From the NCBI GenBank assembly GCA_002855745.1, contig NDWX01000002.1, positions 1 to 64,000 of the forward strand: a stretch of DNA of 64,000 bases, written 5' to 3'. The notes below the pieces were generated by a model. It was not told the DNA's origin, did not search any database, and saw only the letters and a list, made by a program, of their open reading frames with translations. Positions 50,246-58,976 of this stretch are shown piece by piece (position 1 is the first letter of the stretch; the number at the start of each line of letters is the position of its first letter). The position numbers and the translations under genes are program-made. This DNA comes from Thermofilum sp. NZ13. Lineage in GTDB: Archaea > Thermoproteota > Thermoprotei > Thermofilales > Thermofilaceae.

Positions 50246-51277
50246 TCACTGCATCTTACGCGCTTTGAGAACATCCGCGACCTCAGGGTTCACCGGGAAT
50301 CTAGGAGCCTCGCCATGTAGGACTCTGAGTATCTCCTCTGCCGCTGTGACCGCAAGTCTCACTCTGCACTCAACGGTGTTTGAAGCTATGTGAGGGGTCA
50401 TTGTTAAGTTTACATCGTCGCCTAGCGTCAAGAGGGGGTCGTCGGGCGGGAGGGGTTCGCGCTCGAAAACATCGAGTCCTGCGCCGGCGATCCAGCCCTC
50501 CCTTAGGGCTTTGGCAAGGGCTTGCGTGTCGATGATGGCGCCGCGGGAGGTGTTGACGAGTATTGCTGTGGGCTTCATCATCCGCAGCTCTCTCTCGCCG
50601 ATCATGTGGTATGTCTCCGGGGTTAGTGGCACGTGAAGTGTCACGAAGTCAGACTCCCTGAGCAGGTCCTCTAAGATGCGGAATTCGATGCCCAGCTCTC
50701 TCTCAGCGTCCTCTCTCCTCACCTTGTCGTAGTAAATCACCCTCATTCCAAAGCCTTTAGCTCTCCTCGCCACAGCCTGGCCGATTCTCCCAAGCCCGAT
50801 GATCCCAAGGGTCTTTCCCCAAACGTCGAAGCCCATGAAGAGGAAAGGGTTCCTGGATACCCACTTCCCCGACTTAATGTACTGCGTAGCTAGGTGGACT
50901 TTCCTCGCAAGGCACAGCAGGTGAGCAAAAGCCATGTCAGCCACAGTCTCAGAGCTAACCGGGGCTATTGTAACCCAGATTCCACGCTGGGTCGCCGCTT
51001 GCACGTCAACGTTATCATAGCCTATGCCGTGCCTAGCTATCACCCTCAGCTTTCCCGCACTCTCGATAACTCTACTAGTGACGGGCTCCACGTTCAAGGA
51101 GACGAGAAGGCCGTCAGCCTCCCTAACCGCCTCGATCAGCTCCTCCTCGGTTCTAGGGGGTTCACTGAAGACGAAGACTTCAGCCTCCCTCTCGAGCAAC
51201 CTGATACCCTCCTCGCGGATAGGCGCCGTCACAACAACCCTGTACCTCCCCCTCCCATAGCCGCCGAAAGCACTCAC
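50246..51277 (-). CDS. D-isomer-specific 2-hydroxyacid dehydrogenase
   Basis: A 343-residue protein on the minus strand from GTG 51277. It has the NAD-binding motif TLGIIGLGRIGQAVARRAKG, the catalytic Arg in LVNTSRGAIIDTQALAKALR, Glu in GLDVFEREPLPPDDPLL and His in NLTMTPHIASNTVECRV. The family includes phosphoglycerate, glyoxylate/hydroxypyruvate and lactate dehydrogenases. The length (no ACT domain) and the RHGIGYDNVDVQAA loop are general. The substrate cannot be told; glyoxylate/hydroxypyruvate reductase is likely. Intact, GC-rich and typical of the host. Confidence 0.8.
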   Translation of the reverse strand: MSAFGGYGRGRYRVVVTAPIREEGIRLLEREAEVFVFSEPPRTEEELIEAVREADGLLVSLNVEPVTSRVIESAGKLRVIARHGIGYDNVDVQAATQRGIWVTIAPVSSETVADMAFAHLLCLARKVHLATQYIKSGKWVSRNPFLFMGFDVWGKTLGIIGLGRIGQAVARRAKGFGMRVIYYDKVRREDAERELGIEFRILEDLLRESDFVTLHVPLTPETYHMIGERELRMMKPTAILVNTSRGAIIDTQALAKALREGWIAGAGLDVFEREPLPPDDPLLTLGDDVNLTMTPHIASNTVECRVRLAVTAAEEILRVLHGEAPRFPVNPEVADVLKARKMQ

Positions 51278-51380
51278 AACGATGAACTCTATAAGCTTGC
51301 CACCTAACCTGTAAGCTTATTCCTTAAGGCAAGCCTCACCGGCGTGGTAGCCCCTCCTTACGCCTTAAAAAGCCATCAAA

Positions 51381-51527
51381 TTATCTTGTCGTTTTAAGGT
51401 ACCTCTTTAAGCCCGCCACGGCAACAAGCTTCGAAGACTTGAGCCCGCGCCTGAACTCCTCAAGCTGCTCCTCGTAGTCGAAGAAGTTGGTTTTGCTGGT
51501 TTTGGGCTCGGGGTCGAAGTAGCCCAA
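51381..51527 (-). pseudogene. N-terminal remnant of an archaeal AAA ATPase (ATPase_2 type)
   Basis: A minus-strand frame reads GYFDPEPKTSKTNFFDYEEQ then LEEFRRGLKSSKLVAVAGLK and RYLKTTR, stop. It corresponds to the first 48 residues of the archaeal ATPase_2 family, ending at the P-loop, where the usual GxxRxGKT(S/T) is GLKRYLKTT, a broken Walker A. Downstream parts are missing. Confidence 0.45.
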
Positions 51528-51644
51528 AGTTACTCCCCTAACTAATAACCATTTCCCCTAGCGGAATCTGCAGCTGTGCAAGGAGAATTATTTGTGCTTT
51601 TTGTAGAAAGGTATTTATGGCGAAAACCTTTCCTGGGTATCCTG

Positions 51645-51920
51645 ATGGTTCGCGAGGCAAAGCTAAAGGTCGTCAACAAGAGCGGTCTTCACGCTAGGCC
51701 GGCGGCCGTGTTTGTCCAGACCGCCAAGAGCTTCTCCTCGAAAATCGTTGTGAGGAAGGGGGGCAGGTCTGCCGACTCGAAGAACATCCTCCAGCTCCTC
51801 TCCCTCGGGGTGGACATGGGGGACGAGATCGAGATCGTCGCTGACGGCCCCGACGAGGATAAAGCGATCGAGCAACTTACCAAGCTACTGCTGGAGGTCC
51901 TGCCCGAGCAGGACAAGTAG
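51645..51920 (+). CDS. ptsH: Phosphocarrier protein HPr
   Basis: A 91-residue protein from ATG 51645. KLKVVNKSGLHARPAAVFVQ contains the phosphorylated His16 with Arg18, as in all HPr. RKGGRSADSKNILQLLSLGV covers the regulatory-site loop; the Ser-Ile-Met of Gram-positive HPr is replaced here. It receives phosphate from enzyme I and passes it to EIIA. The frame is open from 51576 but the domain begins at 51645. A TATA-like gtatttatgg lies at 51611. It converges with ptsI, stops one base apart. Confidence 0.9.
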   Translation: MVREAKLKVVNKSGLHARPAAVFVQTAKSFSSKIVVRKGGRSADSKNILQLLSLGVDMGDEIEIVADGPDEDKAIEQLTKLLLEVLPEQDK

Positions 51921-51921
51921 G

Positions 51922-53637
51922 CTACTCGTAGAACGTTACCCCGCTTTTCTCGAGGATCTTCCTGGACCACTCTCTGACCTCGCTGGCCCTCTCCGCTGCC
52001 TCCAGGAGCTCTGCCAGGCTTTCCTCGAGCTTTTCCAGCCTAAGCCTCCTCACAACGTACTTCACCTTCCCCACGAACTGTGGGGCGACGCTGAGGCTCT
52101 CCACGCCCAAGCCTAGGAGCACGGGCACGGCCAGCGGCCTAGAAGCCATCTCCCCGCAGACCTCCACCTCTGCCTTGCCCTTCACCTGCTTGACAGCCTG
52201 TGCTATCAGCCGCAGTGCAGCCGGGTTGAGCTCGTCGTAGAGGTACGCTACGAGGCTGTTGCCCCTGTCCGCGGCCATCACGTACTGAGTTAGGTCGTTT
52301 GTGCCGAAGCTTATGAAGCTCAAACCCCCTCTCGCAACCAGGCTCCCAGCGAGGAGCGCGCTCGACGGGGTCTCAACCATCACTCCCAGCTCGAGCACCC
52401 CTGTCTTCGCGCCGGAAGCCTCGAGCCTCTCCCTCTCCTCCTCGACGATCTTTCTGAACTCCTCAACCTCCTCCACTGCGCTGACCATTGGCAGCATGAG
52501 CCTGAGCCTGCCGTGGGCGGAGGCTCTGAGCAAGGCCCTAACCAGGGGCACGAGGAGCTCATCCCTGTACTTGAACAGCAGCCTCGTACCCCTCAAGCCG
52601 AGCTGGGGGTTCTGCTCCCGCGGGAGCTCCAGGAACGGGACGGGCTTGTCTCCCCCGATGTCCGGCGCCCTCACGGTGAGCGGCTTCCCGCCCACGAGCT
52701 GGACCGACCTGGAGAACAGCTGGTAGAGCTCGTCCTCGCTGGGCGGGGACGTGCGGGCCATGTACGCGAACTCCACCCTGAACAGCCCCACGCCTCCGCA
52801 GCCGTACTGGTCGAGTATCCGCAGTTCCTCGAAGTTTCCGACGTTGCAGTAGACTTTAACCCTGCGGCCGTCAAGGGTCAGAGCCTCGAGCCCCGCCTCG
52901 CTGGCGAAAACCTCGAGGAGCTGGCTGTACTGCCTTGCCAGCCTCTCGTACCTCTCCAGCTCCCCGCTCGAAGGGTTCAGGATCAGGTAGCCTTCAAGCG
53001 CGTCCACCACTGCCTGGGAGCCCTCGCTGACGGCCTCCAGGTTCAGAGCGCTGGCTATGAGGTACGGTATGCCCTTGAGCCGGGCCAGGATAGCCACGTG
53101 CGACGTAACACCCCCGCTCCTGGTCACAAGCCCTTTAAGCCCTTGGCTAGTCATCTCGAGGAACTCTATCGGGTCCACCTCCTCACCCACAGCCACCTCC
53201 CAGCCCCCTGCAGCCCGCCCACCTTCAAGGCCCTGGAGCAGGGTCACGAGCCTTGAGGCAAGGTCCCGGAGGTCCTGGGCCCTAAGCGCGAAGAGCTCGC
53301 TACCCTGTTTGAGCATCTCGCTGTACTTCTCGTAAACCCTTCTCACGGCGTAGACCGCCGAGTACCCCTGCGAGACCAGCTCCAGCGCCTCGGACACCAG
53401 GGACTCGAGGATCAGTAGCTGCGCCTCCACGACCTCCTGCTCCTGCCTAGGCAGTAGCCCCTTCAGCGTGCTAAGCTTCCCAGCCAGGACCTCCCCAGCC
53501 CTCCTCAGCTTCTCTGCCTCAGCCCCCGCGTCAGATGCCTTGGCCTCAATGGGAACGCTCAGAAAGTCAGTCTTCCTCAGCACGCTCACCTTGCCTATGG
53601 CTATCCCAGGCGAGGCCACTAACCCTTTTAGGCGCAT
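51922..53637 (-). CDS. ptsI: Phosphoenolpyruvate-protein phosphotransferase (PTS enzyme I)
   Basis: A 571-residue protein from ATG 53637. VASPGIAIGKVSVL starts the HPr-binding N-domain. SGGVTSHVAILARLKGIPYL has the phosphorylated His180. The C-domain has GLFRVEFAYMARTSPPSEDE, PDIGGDKPVPFLELPREQNP, LGVMVETPSSALLAG, FISFGTNDLTQYVMAADRGN and VEVCGEMASRP, with the PEP-binding Arg, the Mg-binding residues and the acid Cys. The length is as in bacterial enzyme I (about 575). Archaeal PTS proteins are uncommon and are generally attributed to transfer from bacteria; here the gene is GC-rich like the host. Confidence 0.92.
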   Translation of the reverse strand: MRLKGLVASPGIAIGKVSVLRKTDFLSVPIEAKASDAGAEAEKLRRAGEVLAGKLSTLKGLLPRQEQEVVEAQLLILESLVSEALELVSQGYSAVYAVRRVYEKYSEMLKQGSELFALRAQDLRDLASRLVTLLQGLEGGRAAGGWEVAVGEEVDPIEFLEMTSQGLKGLVTRSGGVTSHVAILARLKGIPYLIASALNLEAVSEGSQAVVDALEGYLILNPSSGELERYERLARQYSQLLEVFASEAGLEALTLDGRRVKVYCNVGNFEELRILDQYGCGGVGLFRVEFAYMARTSPPSEDELYQLFSRSVQLVGGKPLTVRAPDIGGDKPVPFLELPREQNPQLGLRGTRLLFKYRDELLVPLVRALLRASAHGRLRLMLPMVSAVEEVEEFRKIVEEERERLEASGAKTGVLELGVMVETPSSALLAGSLVARGGLSFISFGTNDLTQYVMAADRGNSLVAYLYDELNPAALRLIAQAVKQVKGKAEVEVCGEMASRPLAVPVLLGLGVESLSVAPQFVGKVKYVVRRLRLEKLEESLAELLEAAERASEVREWSRKILEKSGVTFYE

Positions 53638-54116
53638 CGAGAGAATTCAAACACGCACAGAAAAAAGGTTACTACTCACTACTAAATTTAAATTTTTTAA
53701 TTGCCGAATATTCCTGAGGTAAGCGCTACGAGGCTGAGCCTGGCGGGGTAGCCTGTGTTTCGGAAGCCGAAGGCCTTGCTGAGGGGGCTTTGCTCGAATA
53801 TCCCTTCCTCAACTCCCCACCAGCCCGCTGAGAGCCTGGGAAGGTATGAGTGGAACACCTGAGGAAGCAAGGGGAACTAAAAAAGTGGTATCGCTACCTC
53901 TGCAATAGAATGCAAAAGCCACCCCTACCCACGACCTTGTCCGAGGAACCTCCGGTAGCGTTCGAGTTGACTTTCTCGTAGAACAACTCGGCTACCTCGT
54001 CGTGCACATGAAACCTTTGACTTCAGTGATAGTTAAGGGTTATTGCTCGCGGCACGTCGGAGCTACAATGTGTTGTTACAGAAAGTTTTTCCGCGCGCCG
54101 GCTGAGGTTAAGACGT
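53638..54116. other. Divergent intergenic region of ptsI and nagA
   Basis: The AT-rich stretch 53676-53700 (ctaaatttaaattttttaa) is a likely promoter for ptsI on the minus strand, about 45 bp before its ATG. The rest (53710-54110) is GC-mixed without a clear gene. A minus-strand frame near 53900-54010 (VHDEVAELFYEKVNSNATGG) is short and unassigned. Confidence 0.45.
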
Positions 54117-55268
54117 ATGAGGGTTATAGTTAAGGGAGGCAGAGTCCTAACCCCATTTCTGGACCTCGGGGAGATGGACGTGGCTATCGAGTCCGGAGTC
54201 ATTGTTGAGGTCGGCGAGAACCTGTCGGGGGACAAGACCATAGACGCCTCCGGCCTAACCGTCGCGCCGGGCTTCATAGACACGCACTTCCACGGCTACG
54301 GCGGCGTGGACTTCACCCTCGCCAGCTCCGAGGACGTTCTCCGGGTCGCCAAGCACGTGGCGAGGCACGGGGTCACGTGCTTCCTAGCATCCCTCGTTGC
54401 GGCCCCCCACGACGTGCTCCTCAAAGCCTCGTCCGAGGTGGCGAAGGCCATTGAGAGCCAGAAGCCCGGCTCAGGCTCCAGGGTGCTCGGGCTACACCTC
54501 GAGGGACCCTACCTCAACCCCAATATGAGGGGCGCCATGGACCCGCGCTTCTTCCGGCAGCCATCCATCGAGGAGTTCACGGAGTACTACAGCGCCTCCA
54601 GGGGGCACCTCAAGCAGATCACGGTGGCGCCCGAGCTGCCCGGAGCCACAGAGCTCGTAAGGCGCGCCGCCGGGATGGGCGTCACCGTGAGCCTCGGCCA
54701 CACGGACGCCACCTACGATCAGGCTGTGAAAGCGGTGCTGGCCGGCGCGTCGAAGGCTAACCACATCTTCAACCAGATGCGGCACTTCCATCACCGCGAG
54801 CCGGGAGTAGCCTTCGCCCTGCTCGAGCAGCCGAACGTGTTCATCGAGATGATCTCCGACCTTATACACCTCCACCCCTCGACCGTCAGGCTCGTCGCTA
54901 GGCTCGCAGGCCCCTCCAGAACGGTCCTCATCACCGACGCTGTTGCCGCTACAGGCCTGCCGGACGGCGAGTACACCTTAGGGGGGCTGAAGATAGTGGT
55001 CAAGGGCGGCGTCTCGAGGCTCGCCGACACGGGGGCGCTCGCGGGGAGCACGCTCACGATGGACAGGGCTGTCAAAAACATGGTCAGGCTCGGCTTCAGC
55101 CTCGCCGACGCCGTGAGAATGGCCTCAACAACGCCAGCGGCGAGCATAGGGCTAGGTGGGAAGCTCGGCGTCGTGGCGCCCGGCTACCCCGGGGACCTCG
55201 TGCTTCTCGACGATGAGCTCCGCGTAGTCAAGACCATCGTTGGGGGAGTGGAGGTATACGGTGGCTGA
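54117..55268 (+). CDS. nagA: N-acetylglucosamine-6-phosphate deacetylase
   Basis: A 383-residue amidohydrolase from ATG 54117 that makes GlcN-6-P plus acetate. TVAPGFIDTHFHGYGGVDFT has the H57-x-H59 motif. GLHLEGPYLNPNMRGAMDPR has the metal-binding Glu, VTVSLGHTDATYDQAV the His, NHIFNQMRHFHHREPG the substrate loop, and RTVLITDAVAATGLPDGEY the catalytic Asp. It is followed 3 bp later by the GlmS-like gene, so the two are one operon. Confidence 0.9.
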   Translation: MRVIVKGGRVLTPFLDLGEMDVAIESGVIVEVGENLSGDKTIDASGLTVAPGFIDTHFHGYGGVDFTLASSEDVLRVAKHVARHGVTCFLASLVAAPHDVLLKASSEVAKAIESQKPGSGSRVLGLHLEGPYLNPNMRGAMDPRFFRQPSIEEFTEYYSASRGHLKQITVAPELPGATELVRRAAGMGVTVSLGHTDATYDQAVKAVLAGASKANHIFNQMRHFHHREPGVAFALLEQPNVFIEMISDLIHLHPSTVRLVARLAGPSRTVLITDAVAATGLPDGEYTLGGLKIVVKGGVSRLADTGALAGSTLTMDRAVKNMVRLGFSLADAVRMASTTPAASIGLGGKLGVVAPGYPGDLVLLDDELRVVKTIVGGVEVYGG

Positions 55269-55271
55269 CGA

Positions 55272-57101
55272 ATGGGCGGCATCCTCGGGGCTGTAGCGAG
55301 GGGCAGAGCCAACGTAGTGCCCAGCGTAGTGGAGGGCCTGAAGAGGATGCGCTTCAAGGGGTATGACAGCGCTGGAGTCGCGGTGGTCGAGGAGGGCGTG
55401 CTGAGCGTTTACAAGGACGTGGGCTGGGTGGACTACGTGGCCGAGAAGCTGGGCCTGCTCAAGCTGTCCAGCAGCGTCGCGCTCGGTCAGACGCGCTACG
55501 CCACGCACGGCAGGCCGACAACGGAGAACGCGCACCCCTTCGCGGACTGCAGGCAGAGAGTCGCGGTGGCCGGCGACGGGGCGATCAGCAACTACGAGAA
55601 GCTCAAGGACATGGTTGTCATGAGCGGCCACAAGCTGCAGTCGAGGAGCGACTTCGAGGTGCCTGCCCACGTGCTGGAGGAGGAGCTTGAGAGGGACAGG
55701 GGCTTCGTGGAGGCGCTCCAAGCGCTCCAGGGCATCCTTGAGGGCTTCTACGCGATCGCGGTCCTAGACAGGGACTCTGAGTGCATCGGAGCCTTCGCAA
55801 GCTCGCTGCCCCTCTACGTAGGCATATCGGGCGAAGCCTTCTACGTCACCAACACCCTGACAGCCCTGCACGGCCTTGCGGACAGCTACATCCAGGTTGA
55901 GCCCAGCGAGCTCGTGCTCGTCTGTAGGGGTGGGGTTAAGGTGTACCGGCAAGGGGCTGAAGCCCAGCTGAAGCCCCCGAGCAGGTTGGAGGTCGACCCA
56001 GCACTGGTGGACAAGGGGGGCTTCAGGCACCATATGCTCCGCGAGATCTACGAGGTCCCATACGCGCTTCTCAGGACGCTGAGCACGGTCCAGGAGAAGT
56101 ACCTCCAGCTCGCCGCCCGCCTTGTCCTCGGCGCTGAAAGCGTCTACATCATAGCAAACGGGACCAGCCTGCACGCAGGGATGGTGGCGTCATACTACCT
56201 CTCGGAGCTGGTCGGCGTGAGCCCCGTTGTGACCAGTGCCGCCGAGTTCCCGCTCTACTACGTCGAGAATATTGGGCCGGGCAGCCTGGTCGTAGCGATA
56301 TCGCAGTCAGGCGAGACGGGCGACGTGCTCTCCTCCCTTTACGAGGCGAAGCTCAGGGGCTCCACCATCCTCGGCGTCACCAACTACATAGGCTCGAGGC
56401 TCGCAAGGCTGTCGAATGTCTACCTGCCTATAGCCGCGGGCCCCGAGCTCGCCGTCCCCGCCACCAAGACCTTCACCTCGACCCTCCTCCTGCTCTACCT
56501 GATCTCGCTCAGGGCGTCCAGGGAGTCCGGGAGGACGGACGCCGGCACGCACGCGCAGAAAGTCTCCTCCGTCAAGGCGGCTGCAACCGCCCTCGCGGAG
56601 TACCTCCCCAGGATAGACGAGGAGACGAAGCAGGCCGTCAGGCTCTTGAAGGGCTGCAGGGGAGGCTACGTGGTTTCCAGGGGGATCACGTACCCACTGG
56701 CACTCGAGGCTGCCCTGAAGCTCAAGGAAGCCTCCTACTTCCACGCCGAGGGTGTTGAAGCCGGAGAGTTCAAGCACGGCCCCTTCGTGCTCGTCGAGGA
56801 CGGCTTCTTCACGGGCTTCATAATGCCTGTCGAGAGGCTCTCCGCCGAGGCCACCTACCCGCTGATACAGTCAGCCATCGAAGCGGGGGCGTCCACCGTG
56901 GTCGTCGGGTTCGAGGGCGATGGGAGGCTGGCGCAACTCAGCGGTGAGAAGCTGGCCGTCATCCACGCTCCCCCAGCCGAGAGGCACCTCGCGCCAATAA
57001 TCTACGCGGTTCCGCTCCAGCTGCTTGCGTACAGGCTTGGGGTAGAGCTCGGGAGACCCATCGACGCGCCCCGCTACCTGACTAAAGCGGTGACGAGGTA
57101 G
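55272..57101 (+). CDS. GlmS-like protein with a dead glutaminase domain; possible GlcN-6-P deaminase
   Basis: A 609-residue protein, the normal GlmS length. It starts MGGILGAVARGRANVVPSVV where GlmS has MCGI: the nucleophilic Cys is Gly. Also changed is GDGAISNYEKLK (HNGIIEN in GlmS). The SIS domains are intact: IANGTSLHAGMVASYYLSEL, VVAISQSGETGDVLSSLYEA, AVPATKTFTSTL, and the end PRYLTKAVTR (normally PRNLAKSVTVE). Without the Cys it cannot take ammonia from glutamine. With NagA upstream, deamination of GlcN-6-P to fructose-6-P, or synthesis from free ammonia, is likely. The reaction direction is inferred. ATG 55272. Confidence 0.85.
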   Translation: MGGILGAVARGRANVVPSVVEGLKRMRFKGYDSAGVAVVEEGVLSVYKDVGWVDYVAEKLGLLKLSSSVALGQTRYATHGRPTTENAHPFADCRQRVAVAGDGAISNYEKLKDMVVMSGHKLQSRSDFEVPAHVLEEELERDRGFVEALQALQGILEGFYAIAVLDRDSECIGAFASSLPLYVGISGEAFYVTNTLTALHGLADSYIQVEPSELVLVCRGGVKVYRQGAEAQLKPPSRLEVDPALVDKGGFRHHMLREIYEVPYALLRTLSTVQEKYLQLAARLVLGAESVYIIANGTSLHAGMVASYYLSELVGVSPVVTSAAEFPLYYVENIGPGSLVVAISQSGETGDVLSSLYEAKLRGSTILGVTNYIGSRLARLSNVYLPIAAGPELAVPATKTFTSTLLLLYLISLRASRESGRTDAGTHAQKVSSVKAAATALAEYLPRIDEETKQAVRLLKGCRGGYVVSRGITYPLALEAALKLKEASYFHAEGVEAGEFKHGPFVLVEDGFFTGFIMPVERLSAEATYPLIQSAIEAGASTVVVGFEGDGRLAQLSGEKLAVIHAPPAERHLAPIIYAVPLQLLAYRLGVELGRPIDAPRYLTKAVTR

Positions 57102-57138
57102 CGGTGGCCCTCAGGGCGTAAAGGCTTTCATCGACTCG

Positions 57139-58209
57139 TTGCAGGTCGTCCAGATAGGCCCCTTGACTGTGAGGGTCTGGGACGCGATGGGGGTTGCTGG
57201 AGCAGTGCTACTAGCTCTCGGCGCCGCGATCATGATGAAGATGATGCTTTCAAGGAAGACTGTTGCATTCTACATCCTTGGATTCGCCCTCGCCGCCTAT
57301 TTGAAGCTGAGCCTCCTGGCGATAGCGCTCATCGCCGGCTCCATAATATTCGCCCTCTACCTGTTCACGCACAGAGAAGTGCTCGAGGGGATGACCTCGA
57401 CATCCACCGCGCCACCCACAGGCAAGGCAACGGCTAAGGACTTCCTCCGCTGGTTCGGAGTCTCGTGGTTTATCCAGTCCCCCTGGAACTACGCGAGAAT
57501 GATGGGCACGGGCTTTGCTCACGGAATGCTGGAGGTGGAGAAGAGGCTTCGCAAGGATCCCGAGGAGCTGAAATCTTGGATGCGCCTACACAACGAGTTC
57601 TACAACACCGAGCCGCACCTCCACAACGCGATCTACGGAATGGTGATCTCGCTGGAGGAGCAGGGCGCAGACCAGGACACGATACGCGGCATCAAGACAG
57701 CTCTCATGGGGCCGTTCGCCGGACTAGGCGACTCGATGATTTGGTTCATTCTGCTGCCCATAGCCTTCCTTCTCGGGGCGTCGCTGGGCGTGAACGGCAA
57801 CATCCTGGGGCCGATCGTCGCGCTGCTGATCTGGATACCTGTATCCTGGGCTGTGAAGTACTACACCCTCGTGTACGGCTACAAGTACGGTTTATCCTTG
57901 GCTGAGGTTCTGAAGGGCGACGTGCTGAAGGTCTTCAGAGAAGCTATCATGGGCTTCGCTATGGCCATAATCGGGGGCATTACAGCAACCTACGTGAGGG
58001 CTACAACACCAATAGTCCTAGCGTCATACCACGGGCAGGCCATAAAGCTCCAGCCTGTCCTAGACCAGCTGATGCCGTCCCTGCTACCGCTCCTCTTCAC
58101 ACTGTTCACGTACTGGCTCATCAAGAACAAAGGCTACAGCTACGGCAAAGCCGTGATAGTGCTGTTCCTAGTAGCCTTCATACTTGCGTTGCTGGGCATC
58201 CTCGGGTAG
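57139..58209 (+). CDS. Mannose-family PTS IID component with a IIC-like N-terminal segment
   Basis: A 356-residue protein from TTG 57139. Residues 100-356 form EIID: FLRWFGVSWFIQSPWNYARM, LRKDPEELKSWMRLHNEFYN, TALMGPFAGLGDSMIWFILL and four to five C-terminal helices. Residues 10-90 are three hydrophobic helices (AVLLALGAAIMMKM; FYILGFALAAYLKLSLLAIA) like the C-terminal end of a IIC subunit. A full IIC, IIA and IIB are not in this window. It could be a IIC-IID fusion after deletion of most of IIC. It follows nagA and the GlmS-like gene. Confidence 0.75.
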   Translation: MQVVQIGPLTVRVWDAMGVAGAVLLALGAAIMMKMMLSRKTVAFYILGFALAAYLKLSLLAIALIAGSIIFALYLFTHREVLEGMTSTSTAPPTGKATAKDFLRWFGVSWFIQSPWNYARMMGTGFAHGMLEVEKRLRKDPEELKSWMRLHNEFYNTEPHLHNAIYGMVISLEEQGADQDTIRGIKTALMGPFAGLGDSMIWFILLPIAFLLGASLGVNGNILGPIVALLIWIPVSWAVKYYTLVYGYKYGLSLAEVLKGDVLKVFREAIMGFAMAIIGGITATYVRATTPIVLASYHGQAIKLQPVLDQLMPSLLPLLFTLFTYWLIKNKGYSYGKAVIVLFLVAFILALLGILG

Positions 58210-58219
58210 CGAACTAAAT

Positions 58220-58906
58220 TTAAACTATTTTTTCCCCAATTATCTTTCTCACAGCCTCAATTACGCCGCTTCCGTACTCTCCGTTAGTCACGAGGTCTGC
58301 CGCTTCCTTGACCTTCTCGTCCGCGTTAGCCACAGCCACGCGCGTCCAAGCCTGCTGGAACAGCGGCAGGTCTGAAGCGCTGTCGCCTATTGCGACAACA
58401 CGGATACCGCTCCAGCCCGTCAGTCTGAGCAGCCTAGCAAGCCCCACACCCTTGTCGAGCCCCTTAGGCGCAAAGACGTAGGTCCTGGAGCCAACCTTCT
58501 TCAGCTCAAGGGAGGCTTCCCCAAGCCCCGAGGCCACCTTTTCAGCAATCTTCAACGAGTCCTGGTCGAAGTAGTAGAGCACCTCCCCCCTGTTCACCGA
58601 GGGTACTTCTCGGGAAATCCTTTCGAGGATCCTACCCCAAACCCTCGGCTTGAAGACCACCACCTCCCCGGGTGAAAGGTAAACCACTGACCCCAGCTCA
58701 AGAACCATCGCGTCGAAGATGCCTAGAGTCACGAACGCCTCGATGTCCGATAGCGGGCGCGCGGTAGCTAAAGCAAGCTTAAAGCCGCTCCTCTGCTTAA
58801 GCGAGCTCAGCGACTCAACAATGCTCGGATCAGCTTTCTCGTTTTCCCTGGCGAGAGTCCCATCATAATCCACAACAAATAACAGCTCACCCACAATCCT
58901 CGCCAT
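58220..58906 (-). CDS. HAD-superfamily phosphatase (Cof/phosphoglycolate phosphatase-like)
   Basis: A 228-residue protein from ATG 58906. It has FVVDYDGTLARENEKADPSI (nucleophile DYDGT), LALATARPLSDIEAF (Thr/Ser site, C2 cap type), FAPKGLDKGVGLARLL (Lys) and VAIGDSASDLPLFQQA (GDSxxD). This is HAD type IIB, as in phosphoglycolate and sugar phosphatases of archaea. It lies between the IID gene and the HTH-PRTase gene; the substrate may be a sugar phosphate. Confidence 0.8.
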   Translation of the reverse strand: MARIVGELLFVVDYDGTLARENEKADPSIVESLSSLKQRSGFKLALATARPLSDIEAFVTLGIFDAMVLELGSVVYLSPGEVVVFKPRVWGRILERISREVPSVNRGEVLYYFDQDSLKIAEKVASGLGEASLELKKVGSRTYVFAPKGLDKGVGLARLLRLTGWSGIRVVAIGDSASDLPLFQQAWTRVAVANADEKVKEAADLVTNGEYGSGVIEAVRKIIGEKIV

Positions 58907-58976
58907 GAATACGCTTCGCGGGAACTATTTATTGTCTATTTCTAATGAGAAGATAATGTCAGCACGCGGAAGTGGT

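Noticed and set aside
52513-53256. Plus-strand 247-codon open frame
   Set aside because: It is the antisense shadow of ptsI, whose active-site motifs on the minus strand are unmistakable.
54492-55721. Long minus-strand frames opposite nagA and the GlmS-like gene
   Set aside because: Both plus-strand genes have complete family motifs; the antisense frames have none.
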